A stretch of DNA of 13,131 nucleotides from an uncultured Prevotella sp. GTDB lineage: Bacteria > Bacteroidota > Bacteroidia > Bacteroidales > Bacteroidaceae. The translations under genes and the position numbers were made by a program. Shown here in pieces: positions 1 to 10,207 of this stretch. The notes under the pieces were generated by a model. It had not been told where the DNA came from. It made no database searches and saw only the letters and a program-made list of their open reading frames with translations. Each line of letters begins with the position of its first letter. Within the stretch, counting starts at the first letter, position 1. Location: contig CAMYZK010000034.1 in the NCBI GenBank assembly GCA_947303825.1, positions 1 through 13,131 of the forward strand. Reading direction: 5' to 3'.

Positions 1-333
<333 letters not shown>

Positions 334-359
334 GTTATCGCGACATTTCTCCATTATTA

Positions 360-2741
360 TCACTTCCTGACCAGCACTTTCTTTCCCTGGTGGATGTAAA
401 CGCCTTTCTTTAATTGACCATTAGACAATCTGCGTCCCTGCAGGTCGTACAAGTCGTTGGACTGCCATCCCTTACGGGTGGTTGTCGTGGCAAGCTCAAT
501 GCCCGACAGGTCGGCCTTCGGTATGAGATAGGCTGCACGCACATTGGCCGTACTGCCCCAGTCTACCTTGATGGCATTGAGGTGGACAAAGTCGTCGGTG
601 CGCTCCTGTCCCTCTTTCTTGGTAGGAATGGTCTTCAGGTCGTTCAGGTTGAACACCACGGCCTGATAGTCGCTGTTCCAGTAGGGGTCCCATTCGTTAA
701 AAGCAACCGATATTTCCTTCCAAGGGCCGGAGGGAACGAGGCGATTGGCCAGGATGCGTACACCGCTGCCCGAGCCCCGCAGCACGAGGTAGTCGTAGGC
801 CGACAGGTCGGCAAACTGGTTGTAGGTCACGCCGACGAATCCGGCAATGGCTCCACCGTTAGACACGTCGGTACCAAAGTTCCAGTCTACAGCGACCTGC
901 TTATCCTTTGGCTGCGCATTGAAGCCTGTGCCGTCCCACTCGTGGAACATAGAGGCAGTGAGATTCTCCCATCCATCGGGCACCTCGAAGTCGTCGATGC
1001 CTACAAAGCTGACGATGTTGGAGAGCACGCGCTCGGAGCGCACGGGGAAATACTCGGTGAGCAGTCGCCGGCGCTCGGCCATGTAGGTGCCGTCAACGGT
1101 GTACAGTTGACCTTTGTCCTGCCAGGGATGAACGTCGCGTCGGTAGTCGCCCCATCGGGCAGCTTCGCAATAGAGTGCCGAGGAGACGGTGTTATAGAGG
1201 CTGTCCCATACCTCGACGACCGACGATGGGCTGAGCATGCCGCCATCGGCGAGCAACTCCTTGGCACGGTGCACGTAGCGACGGGCGAAGTCGTCGTTGT
1301 GGAGCAGGTTGTGGAAAATGCCGGTAGGCGATTGGTAACCGTTATTCTTAGACAGCACGTTCTCGCGCTCGTTCTCGAGGATGATCTCCGAATCCCAGCA
1401 CAGGAAGCGGAAGCCTTGGCTGTCGGTTCCGCGACGGCGTATGGCATACCAGTTGTGATGGTCCCAGTCGGTATTGCCACCATACTGGTTGATAATCATA
1501 TAGTCGATGAAGGCATCTATGTCAAGCAGCGAGTCTGAGAGTTGGCGGTAGGCATCGGCGGGGCTTATGTCAGCTCGATAGCCGCCAACAATGCGTGCCG
1601 TCTCGGTCATGAGCTGCCAGGCATCAAGCGTGCCCTCACTGGCTTCTATGTGGTTGCCACCGTCTTCCTCTATTTTTATCACGTCTATGTCCTGCTTCTT
1701 ACCGCCCAGATGGTCGATGCCATACTGGTCGTCGACACGCTCGGCAATGTTGTACAGTCCCCAGTACATACCGTTGAGGAAGAGGTTGACATAGAGGGCA
1801 TCGACGCAGGTGCGCCCTATGCGGCGCTGTATGCGCCGGGCCCACACGTCGCGGGTGTACTGTGCCTTCTGACGGTTACCCTCGGCCCAGTGCTGCCAGG
1901 CATTGCCGAAGTGACAGCGCAGCACCAGCTGGTCGTACTTCTTAGGCTCGTCGTTGCCGAACAGCGGATACTTGAGCGACTTGGGGCCATACTGCTCCTT
2001 GAAGACTAGACGGAAGGAGTGTTTGGGATTCTTTTCGGGCAGGCGGCCATGCCCACCATGCAAGCGCAGGCCGCAGGAGGTGGTGAGGTCGTAGGTAATG
2101 CCCTTTGTCTCTGACGGATCGAGTCCTTGGGGAGAGAACAGTTCTACGCTGGCAGGACGTGTCCAGCCGTGACCGGTGGCATCGCCCACGGGAGGACCGG
2201 TGAAGATGTATATACCCCCACGGTCGGGGTCGTTCTCATGGCTGAAGAGGTTGTCTCTATCGGTGACGATGCTGAGCACGGGCAGACTCTTAATACCCTC
2301 ACTGATTTTCTTCTTTAGTACAGGGTCTTGTGTCATCTCGGTGTCCATCTCGTAGTCGGCAATAGCTGTGCCCCATATCTGGGTGTAGCTTCCCCACTCA
2401 GAAGGATACCCTTCAGGTGAGTTGGACTGGCTGAGCACGGAACTGACAAATATATAGCTGGCAGTGGCAATGGGTGAGACGGCTGCACCGTCTTTCACCT
2501 CAACAGCACGCAGCAGTGTGGTCTTCTTCAAAGTCAACGGCTGCTGGTACAGGCTGCTGGATGGGGTAGGGTCGCTGCCGTCGGTGGTATACCTTATTGA
2601 AGCAGATGCATCGCTGCCCTCGATGGCAACGGTAATGCTGGAATCGTCGTAGATGCCATGGGGTACACTAAACTTAGGCTGAGCCTTGACAGCGAGTGCT
2701 GCCAGGCTCAGACCAAGAATAAGGGAAAGACGTCTAATCAT
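360..2741 (-). CDS. Secreted CotH kinase-like protein with chitobiase-type N-terminal domain and T9SS-like tail
   Basis: This is a 793-aa exported protein starting at ATG 2741. That start gives a clean signal peptide (MIRRLSLILGLSLAALAVKAQ); a longer reading from 2777 would put 12 extra residues before it. Residues 22-98 resemble the chitobiase/beta-hexosaminidase C-terminal Ig-like domain (IRYTTDGSDPTP). A CotH-type region spans about 150-570: LHGGHGRLPEKNPKHSFRL near 227, GGNTDWDHHNWYAIRR at 421-436 and FLCWDSE at 446-452, where Asp425/Asp427 and Asp450 could be the catalytic and metal-binding acids. A beta-sandwich, carbohydrate-binding-like module covers about 585-745. Residues 764-793 (LYDLQGRRLS to GKKVLVRK) look like a type IX secretion sorting tail. 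CotH proteins are atypical kinases known from Bacillus spore coats; the substrate here is unknown. ATGATTAG overlaps the GH43 stop by 8 bp, implying translational coupling in the xylan operon. The family call is firm; any kinase activity is inference. Confidence 0.88.
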   Translation of the reverse strand: MIRRLSLILGLSLAALAVKAQPKFSVPHGIYDDSSITVAIEGSDASASIRYTTDGSDPTPSSSLYQQPLTLKKTTLLRAVEVKDGAAVSPIATASYIFVSSVLSQSNSPEGYPSEWGSYTQIWGTAIADYEMDTEMTQDPVLKKKISEGIKSLPVLSIVTDRDNLFSHENDPDRGGIYIFTGPPVGDATGHGWTRPASVELFSPQGLDPSETKGITYDLTTSCGLRLHGGHGRLPEKNPKHSFRLVFKEQYGPKSLKYPLFGNDEPKKYDQLVLRCHFGNAWQHWAEGNRQKAQYTRDVWARRIQRRIGRTCVDALYVNLFLNGMYWGLYNIAERVDDQYGIDHLGGKKQDIDVIKIEEDGGNHIEASEGTLDAWQLMTETARIVGGYRADISPADAYRQLSDSLLDIDAFIDYMIINQYGGNTDWDHHNWYAIRRRGTDSQGFRFLCWDSEIILENERENVLSKNNGYQSPTGIFHNLLHNDDFARRYVHRAKELLADGGMLSPSSVVEVWDSLYNTVSSALYCEAARWGDYRRDVHPWQDKGQLYTVDGTYMAERRRLLTEYFPVRSERVLSNIVSFVGIDDFEVPDGWENLTASMFHEWDGTGFNAQPKDKQVAVDWNFGTDVSNGGAIAGFVGVTYNQFADLSAYDYLVLRGSGSGVRILANRLVPSGPWKEISVAFNEWDPYWNSDYQAVVFNLNDLKTIPTKKEGQERTDDFVHLNAIKVDWGSTANVRAAYLIPKADLSGIELATTTTRKGWQSNDLYDLQGRRLSNGQLKKGVYIHQGKKVLVRK

Positions 2742-4368
2742 CGTTGCGGGTATAGCTGAAACAATCGACATCGACATAACCGCCCACCTTCTTTGTGGCG
2801 TAGTTGAAGATAGCGAACTTCGACCCCATGAAGAAACGGCGGTAGTCGAATACCATGCGATAGTTCTTTGTGCCTATCTGCGTCCATTCCTGCCCGTCCA
2901 AACTGTAGAAGAAGTTAGCGGCATCGTTATGGCCAGGACGGAAGTCACCGGTAAGTCTCAGGTGGAGTGTTGAGAGCTTGGGGTTGAGGGTAACGGTCTC
3001 TATAACCTTCTCGTCAACCTTTGTCACAGCCTTCTCACGCTCGGTGAGGTATACTTTCTGCTCGCTCATCTCCAGAAGGAGCTTCTTGCCATTCTTCTTG
3101 ACGGTGAGCACGCCGCTGTCGCCGTTGAAGGCAGATAGTCCGGCACAGTCGCCATCTTTCATCTTGCTCACGTCGATGGTGACAGAGCCGCTGCACTCGG
3201 GGCCTTCCATACGCTGCGTCAGCGTGTTGGGAGCCAGGTATAGGTTGGGCACCACTCGGCTGGTCCTCAGGCGCAAGAAGCCCGGACGCTCGGCGAGGCT
3301 CCAAGCCTTGTCCACTGGATTGTGGTTCCACTGCCAATGGAGGCCCAGTTTTTCCGACGAGGTGAACTCGTCGGCACACGTGATGGCTGTTGCAGGCATT
3401 CCGCTCCTGTATGGACGCATGGTGGCTGGTACCTTTCCGTTCTCATCGCCTAGCATTGGCCAGCCGTCAATCCAGCGGACGGGCGAGAGGGTGAGCACGC
3501 GGCCCACACCGCCACGGTCCTGGAACATGATGCCGTACCAGTCGCCCTCCTCGGTATCGACAATGGTGCCTTGTGCCAGATAGGAGAAACCGCCGAAGTC
3601 ACTCTCCAGGATGGTGTTCTTCTCCCACTTGCCGTTGAGGTCCTTCGTGCGGTAGCACACTTCACGACGGTGGCGGCCCGGTGCAAAGACATGACTGATG
3701 AGCAACGCATAGTAGGTGCCGTTATGCTTTATGACTCGTGTGCCCTCGAGCAGGCCTCGCTCGTCGGCCTCACGCTGGAAGTAATGGCGCAGGCTGCCAT
3801 CGACCACGCCTTTGAGGTCGCGTGTAAGCTGGCACATCTCGCCTGTTCCGAAGAACACGTATGGGGTGCCGTCGTCATCGAAGAAGAGGGTGGCATCGTG
3901 GAAGTGACGCAGACGTGAGTGGATGGCCCACGGTCCCTCGGCCTTCTCGGCGGTAAAGATGTAGGTGTCGCCCATGGCACCGGCCTCGTTAGGAGCCAGC
4001 AGTGCCCAGAAGCGGCCATTGTGATACTTCAGCGACGTTGCCCACTGTCCACGGCCGTAGACGGTGCCAACGTCCTGTTGGCCCTCCTGCTGGTCCAGGG
4101 GAAGGGAGAAGGAAAGGTCGTACTTTGGCGAGTCGGTAAGACGGTCGAAGATATATCCCACAGTCTCCCAGTTCTTCAAGTCCTTCGAGGCCATGACGGG
4201 GGCGCCTGGCATGAGGTGCATGGTGGTGCTTACAAGATAGAAAGTGTCGCCAACGCGGATGACATCTGGGTCGGGCACGTCGGCCCATAGCATGGGGTTC
4301 TTGATAGTGCCCTGGCCTGTGCTGCCGAGGAGCAGCACCGTCAGGACTGACAGAAGTATTCGTTTCAT
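2734..4368 (-). CDS. GH43 beta-xylosidase / alpha-L-arabinofuranosidase
   Basis: This is a 544-aa secreted glycoside hydrolase. Residues 1-20 are a signal peptide (MKRILLSVLTVLLLGSTGQG). The five-bladed beta-propeller GH43 domain runs from about 23 to 325. The expected catalytic triad is visible: general base Asp33 in ADVPDPDVIRVG, pKa-modulating Asp158 in FHDATLFFDDDGTPYVFFG, and general acid Glu208 in LLEGTRVIKHNGTYYAL. AQGTIVDTEEGDWYGIMFQD (265-284) is another typical GH43 stretch. Residues 332-540 (CADEFTSSEKLGLHWQWNHN to YVDVDCFSYT) are the concanavalin-A-like beta-sandwich found at the C-terminus of many GH43 xylosidases, giving a normal family length. It should release xylose or arabinose from xylo-oligosaccharides or arabinoxylan; the motifs alone do not separate the two activities. 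It lies 161 bp downstream of the GH10-CE1 gene and overlaps the CotH-like gene, consistent with one operon. It ends in TAG. Confidence 0.93.
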   Translation of the reverse strand: MKRILLSVLTVLLLGSTGQGTIKNPMLWADVPDPDVIRVGDTFYLVSTTMHLMPGAPVMASKDLKNWETVGYIFDRLTDSPKYDLSFSLPLDQQEGQQDVGTVYGRGQWATSLKYHNGRFWALLAPNEAGAMGDTYIFTAEKAEGPWAIHSRLRHFHDATLFFDDDGTPYVFFGTGEMCQLTRDLKGVVDGSLRHYFQREADERGLLEGTRVIKHNGTYYALLISHVFAPGRHRREVCYRTKDLNGKWEKNTILESDFGGFSYLAQGTIVDTEEGDWYGIMFQDRGGVGRVLTLSPVRWIDGWPMLGDENGKVPATMRPYRSGMPATAITCADEFTSSEKLGLHWQWNHNPVDKAWSLAERPGFLRLRTSRVVPNLYLAPNTLTQRMEGPECSGSVTIDVSKMKDGDCAGLSAFNGDSGVLTVKKNGKKLLLEMSEQKVYLTEREKAVTKVDEKVIETVTLNPKLSTLHLRLTGDFRPGHNDAANFFYSLDGQEWTQIGTKNYRMVFDYRRFFMGSKFAIFNYATKKVGGYVDVDCFSYTRNDD

Positions 4369-4401
4369 TTCTTCAGTAAGGAATATCTATTATAGGAGTT
4401 C

Positions 4402-4521
4402 AGGAGTTTAGGAGTTCTTGCGTCCCTTCGGTAGCAAGCGACCAGAGGTCGAGCGCAGGAGTGTAGACATTTGTTTTGCTGATGTCCGCATGCAGGGTAT
4501 TGCCTACACTCCTAAACTCCT
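4402..4521. repeat. Perfect 14-bp inverted repeat bracketing the GH10-GH43 spacer
   Basis: AGGAGTTTAGGAGT (4402-4415) is matched by ACTCCTAAACTCCT (4508-4521), 92 bp apart. A competing 10-bp pair exists inside it: AGGAGTGTAG (4457-4466) with CTACACTCCT (4504-4513). A small hairpin, CGACC-AGA-GGTCG, lies at 4439-4451. The whole set sits in the 161-bp spacer between the GH10-CE1 stop (4530) and the GH43 start (4368). No TAnnTTTG promoter or T-tract terminator was seen in the spacer, so the structures would be transcribed as part of the operon mRNA. A role in mRNA processing or differential expression is possible but unproven. Confidence 0.75.
4411..4440 (-). repeat. Copy 1 of a 30-nt dispersed hairpin repeat
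   Basis: Read on the minus strand this begins CGCTTGCTACCGAAGGGACG and continues CAAGAACTCC. It matches positions 11321-11350 on the plus strand at 27 of 30 bases. Both copies keep the inverted arms CTTGC and GCAAG around a 12-nt loop, as expected of a REP-like intergenic element. No gene reads through it. Confidence 0.7.
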
Positions 4522-4529
4522 AAACAATT

Positions 4530-6719
<2,190 letters not shown>

Positions 6720-6750
6720 TTATCGTTGGTTAAAAATATCAATTACGTTG

Positions 6751-6758
6751 CAAAGTTA
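6751..6758 (-). promoter_or_regulatory. Bacteroidetes -7 box (TAACTTTG) before the GH10-CE1 gene
   Basis: Read on the minus strand, TAACTTTG matches the Bacteroidetes sigma -7 consensus TAnnTTTG and lies about 44 bp before the GH10-CE1 ATG at 6707. No convincing TTTG -33 box sits 19-21 bp upstream, so activation by a regulator is possible. It lies just after the terminator at 6825-6856, as expected for a new transcription unit serving the xylan operon. Confidence 0.6.
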
Positions 6759-6824
6759 CGATAAAACTTCAAAACTGTTATTTACTATTGTGCCGCATTC
6801 TTTTATAATTGTATCATGTAGGCA

Positions 6825-6856
6825 TAAAAAACGGCCTGCCGCAGTGGGCAGGCCGT
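6825..6856 (-). terminator. Rho-independent terminator after the large interrupted gene
   Basis: On the minus strand, ACGGCCTGCC (6856-6847) pairs with GGCAGGCCGT (6840-6831) around a 6-nt loop, giving a 10-bp G/C-rich perfect stem. A run of six T follows. It begins 28 bp after the TAA stop at 6884 and separates that gene from the xylan operon downstream. The pairing is exact and the T-tract orientation fits minus-strand transcription. Confidence 0.93.
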
Positions 6857-6883
6857 AACAAGAAGGTTGTAAGAAGAGTGTTG

Positions 6884-9800
6884 TTACTTCACAACAACTT
6901 TCTCAACGCGGGTAGAGCCGTCAGACATCATCTTCTTGACGATGACGATACCCTTCTGACCCTTGCTGATGCGGCGACCATTGAGGTCGTAAATCTGCAT
7001 TGCGCGTACCTTGGCAGTTGTAGCCACAGTCTCGTCAACGCCGGCCAGAATCTGGTCGTAAGCCTTGCCGTAGTCGAATCCGTCGGCAGCAGCAGTCATC
7101 CACAGGCTTGAACCCTGGAAGAAGTACTGTGAGTCGCCAGCGAAGTGGATACCGAATATCAGCTTACCGTCAACAACGGTGATTTCGGGCAGCTCGTGAG
7201 CGTGATCCATGTTGTACTGTCCACCATAGACGATGGTCTCGGTAGCAGCGAAGTTCAGGTCGCGGTCTTCCTCGGCACCCTCCTCAACGGCAGGAGTGTC
7301 AGAAGTCTTACAGTATACGAAACCGTTAACGCCATTCTCCTGGTTAGCCCAGTCAGATCCGTGCAGTGTTACGGTGTAGACACCTGCGGGCAGGTCTTCG
7401 ATAGCCGACTCCATGCGAATGTTGCCATACCATGTGGTGAAGCCACAGTCCTCAGGCAGTCCGGCGATGCCACGGCTACCACTCCAAGTGTAGAACAGTT
7501 CAAGGTTTCCGATAGGAGCATACCAGCCAGGAACATTACCCTCAGCAGTACCCTTGGTGCCATCGAGTGTGAAGATGTTCGGGTTCCTCATGAACACGGT
7601 CATGTCGTAAGTGGTGTTGGTAGTCTCACCAGTCTCTTCGTTAACGTCAACGGGGAACATATCCTCGCCGTTCTTCAGCTTGCCATAAAGCTCAAGCTTG
7701 ATGCGGTTCTTGATATTGTCGGCCAGCTGAACGTCGTCGGTCAGTGCATTGTCGGCAGCAACAATCAGAGGATCGTCGTCTGCAACACCCAGAACCTTCA
7801 GCGTCTCAGCGCCACGGCGGATGCGCTCAACCAGAGCCATGATACCGGCGCAGAATCCGTTAGAAGCACCTACGGTGAAGAGGTTGTTAGCAAGGTCGAT
7901 GTTTGCTTGGAGCTCGTTGATAGCAGTCTGCAGCTCGGTGTCATCCTTCAGAACCTTGATGTCAACAAACTTCTGGTCAACCATTTCGCCAGTCTCGGGG
8001 TCTTCAACCTGAATGGTCTTCACCTCACCATACTTGGCAACGATGGTCTGCAGCTGACCGTAGACATCGGTGCGGGCAAACTTGGTGTCAGCATTTGCGT
8101 CGATAATATCCTGAGCCTTAGCAGGCAGCGGATCGTAAGTGTCGCAAAGGGTGCGGTGGTCGTTCATGGCCTTGGCAGCAGCGTCGAGCTCGGCAGCAGC
8201 TTTCTGGCATACAGAAGGAGCGGTGAATGTTACGCCGTCGTACTTCTTGATGGTCTCGTCGAGAGCAGTGTAGGCGGGGCCGTCGTAGCGCTCCTTACTG
8301 TTGTTGGCCAGCACTCTCTTGGCATTCTCCAGGGCAGTGTTGACAAGAGCTGTCTCCTCAACACCCATCACGTTGGGCACGTACTTACAGGTAGGATTGG
8401 CAAGGAGCACCTCGTTGAATCCGTCACGCTCCCAGCGCAGGATGTAGTTGCCGTCGAACTCAGGAGTGAAGCTGATGTCGGTGCTGGTAGAGCCGTTGAC
8501 AGCATCCTTGCTGCCGTTAACGTTGGGCGTGTTCTTGATAACCTGGCTGAACAGCTCGGTGTCGGGGTCGTCGGCATTCATAATCTTGAAGGTCATCTCT
8601 GAGCCACTGTCTTTCCACATAGCCGAGTTGAAGTGAATGGTGTACTTCTTCTCTGCTGTCAGGGTCAGCTCATAGCCCTCGGTGGTTCCGTACTCTACAT
8701 AGCCTTCGCGGAAGTAGAGACCACGTGTGAAGTCACCACCCTCGCCAAAGGCGAACATACGTGAGCCAGAGCCTAAGCCTGTTGTTTCAGAAACAAGGTC
8801 TGTCTCGCCAAACTTTACAAAGTATCCTGCGGGAATACCTCCTTCGGGAGTGCTGTTCCAGCTGTCGAGAGAGATAAGGTCGCGTGGCTGGTCGTTAGGA
8901 TCAACAACAACGGGTCCGAAGCTGTAGGTCATGACATACTCGCCAGCCTCGCCCAGCTGATTCTCGCTACCTATCACATTAGAGAGGGACACTGTGTGCG
9001 TGCCAGTAAGCTCGCCGTCGCTGGTGCGGGTCAGGGTGATGACCTTGCTGCGGCCTTCTGCCGGTGATACGGTCATGTTCTCCTTGTCGAACTTGGCCTT
9101 CAGAGCCTTCACGTCAACAGGATTGTTGAAGGTGTACTTGAACTCCTTCATGTCCTTTGGCAGGTTGAACGAACCGTCCTCAGGATCGGCAGTCTCCAGG
9201 ACTGGAGTAGCCTTCAGGTAAGAGAAGTTAGAACCAAGGTCCTCACTGTCGTTGTATGTACCCAGCAGATTGGTGAAGCTAGGTACAGCCTCGCCCTCAT
9301 ACTTGCCAGAAGTGAACTGCAGATGCAGTGCGGGATCATCGGGATTGGTGAAGCTGACAGCTACCACATCTTCATCGCCGTTCTCAGGATAGATGTCCTC
9401 AAGGAAAATCCAGAGGTAACCATCCTCACGTCCCTCAACAGAGGTCAGTTCTGCCTGCTTGCCATTGACAAGAACAGTAGCAGAAGCGTTGTCATAGACA
9501 AGCATTCCAGCAGGAGAGTTCTTGACGAGCTGCTTCATGTTGGTCTCGCTACCCAGGTTGACGCGGATAACGTCGTCCTCATACTCTGCCTTGATGTTAG
9601 AGATAGGAGTGGGAGCGTTGTAGATTTCGAAGTGGATGTTGTCGAAGTAGTACTTGTTGGCTACACCCAGAGTGTTAAGGTCGAATGCAATACTTCCCAG
9701 ACCGTCGCCCTGTGCATGGTCGGCATCGAGCGTGCCAGAGGCCTCGAATGTCTCCCAGTCGGTGGTGAAGTGTGGGGTGGGGTCGAAGATGCTTCCGTTG

Positions 9801-10126
9801 AACCAGTCGCGTGGATTATGGTGGCAACCGCTGCCGCAGTCAGCATCGGCGTCGGCTTTGATGTCCATGGTGAGACGCCACTGCGTTCCCTCGGGAATAG
9901 ACTCGTTAAGTTTGATAAAGAACTGTGTCTGCCAAGTTTCTGTCGGGTCGTCCATAGACTCAACAACAATACCACGGCTACCATCTACACCCATACCGTC
10001 GAAGATAGTTGCGGGATAAGTGTTGGAATCCTTTACAGCGTCGAGAGCTACAACGAAGTTGGTTACGTCGTCGCCTTCCATGTCGCCGTTGTTCACCAGG
10101 TCAACCCAACCGGTAACGGGCTTCAC
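6884..10126 (-). CDS. C-terminal 1,080-codon portion of the interrupted large protein
   Basis: This is the longest open stretch after the TAG, drawn from GTG 10126; that GTG is probably just a Val codon, since no signal peptide follows. Domain guesses, in its own numbering: 8-170, a CBM4/CBM22-like beta-sandwich (NNGDMEGDD, then WRLTMDIKA and YYFDNIHFEIY) with an unusual DCGSGCHHN Cys/His cluster at 96-104; 175-290, an Ig-like segment; 305-405, an SbsA/Big_5-like Ig domain (ETADPEDGSFNLPKD); 415-580, a further lectin-like beta-sandwich; 590-810, a mostly helical region of FIVAR-like repeats (AYTALDETIKKYD); 845-1015, another beta-sandwich (GVYTVTLHGSDW); 1040-1080, a sorting-signal tail (MQIYDLNGRRISKGQKG). 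The function is unknown; binding of xylan or another plant glycan is inferred from architecture and location only. If the TAG is real and not bypassed, this part would lack an export signal. Confidence 0.7.
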   Translation of the reverse strand: MKPVTGWVDLVNNGDMEGDDVTNFVVALDAVKDSNTYPATIFDGMGVDGSRGIVVESMDDPTETWQTQFFIKLNESIPEGTQWRLTMDIKADADADCGSGCHHNPRDWFNGSIFDPTPHFTTDWETFEASGTLDADHAQGDGLGSIAFDLNTLGVANKYYFDNIHFEIYNAPTPISNIKAEYEDDVIRVNLGSETNMKQLVKNSPAGMLVYDNASATVLVNGKQAELTSVEGREDGYLWIFLEDIYPENGDEDVVAVSFTNPDDPALHLQFTSGKYEGEAVPSFTNLLGTYNDSEDLGSNFSYLKATPVLETADPEDGSFNLPKDMKEFKYTFNNPVDVKALKAKFDKENMTVSPAEGRSKVITLTRTSDGELTGTHTVSLSNVIGSENQLGEAGEYVMTYSFGPVVVDPNDQPRDLISLDSWNSTPEGGIPAGYFVKFGETDLVSETTGLGSGSRMFAFGEGGDFTRGLYFREGYVEYGTTEGYELTLTAEKKYTIHFNSAMWKDSGSEMTFKIMNADDPDTELFSQVIKNTPNVNGSKDAVNGSTSTDISFTPEFDGNYILRWERDGFNEVLLANPTCKYVPNVMGVEETALVNTALENAKRVLANNSKERYDGPAYTALDETIKKYDGVTFTAPSVCQKAAAELDAAAKAMNDHRTLCDTYDPLPAKAQDIIDANADTKFARTDVYGQLQTIVAKYGEVKTIQVEDPETGEMVDQKFVDIKVLKDDTELQTAINELQANIDLANNLFTVGASNGFCAGIMALVERIRRGAETLKVLGVADDDPLIVAADNALTDDVQLADNIKNRIKLELYGKLKNGEDMFPVDVNEETGETTNTTYDMTVFMRNPNIFTLDGTKGTAEGNVPGWYAPIGNLELFYTWSGSRGIAGLPEDCGFTTWYGNIRMESAIEDLPAGVYTVTLHGSDWANQENGVNGFVYCKTSDTPAVEEGAEEDRDLNFAATETIVYGGQYNMDHAHELPEITVVDGKLIFGIHFAGDSQYFFQGSSLWMTAAADGFDYGKAYDQILAGVDETVATTAKVRAMQIYDLNGRRISKGQKGIVIVKKMMSDGSTRVEKVVVK

Positions 10127-10204
10127 GGTGCCGTCGAGCTCAATCGTGCGGATGACGCCTGTAGCGCTGCCCCAGCCGAGCTTGATGGCATTGATGTGAA
10201 CATA

Positions 10205-10207
10205 CTA
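10205..10207 (-). other. In-frame amber codon splitting the large gene
   Basis: The plus-strand bases CTA read TAG on the minus strand. The codon before is CTG (Leu) and those after are TAT GTT CAC ATC (Tyr-Val-His-Ile). The frame is unchanged across it. Confidence 0.9.

Noticed and set aside
414..1538. 374-codon open frame on the plus strand
   Set aside because: It is antisense to the CotH-like gene, with no signal peptide or domain.
7145..8602. 485-codon open frame on the plus strand
   Set aside because: It is antisense to a gene with clear domains and terminator, and has a Val/Leu-rich composition typical of a shadow frame.
10205..10207. TAG reassigned to an amino acid throughout the genome
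   Set aside because: GH10-CE1 and GH43 both end at TAG exactly where their domains end, so TAG works as a stop in this genome.
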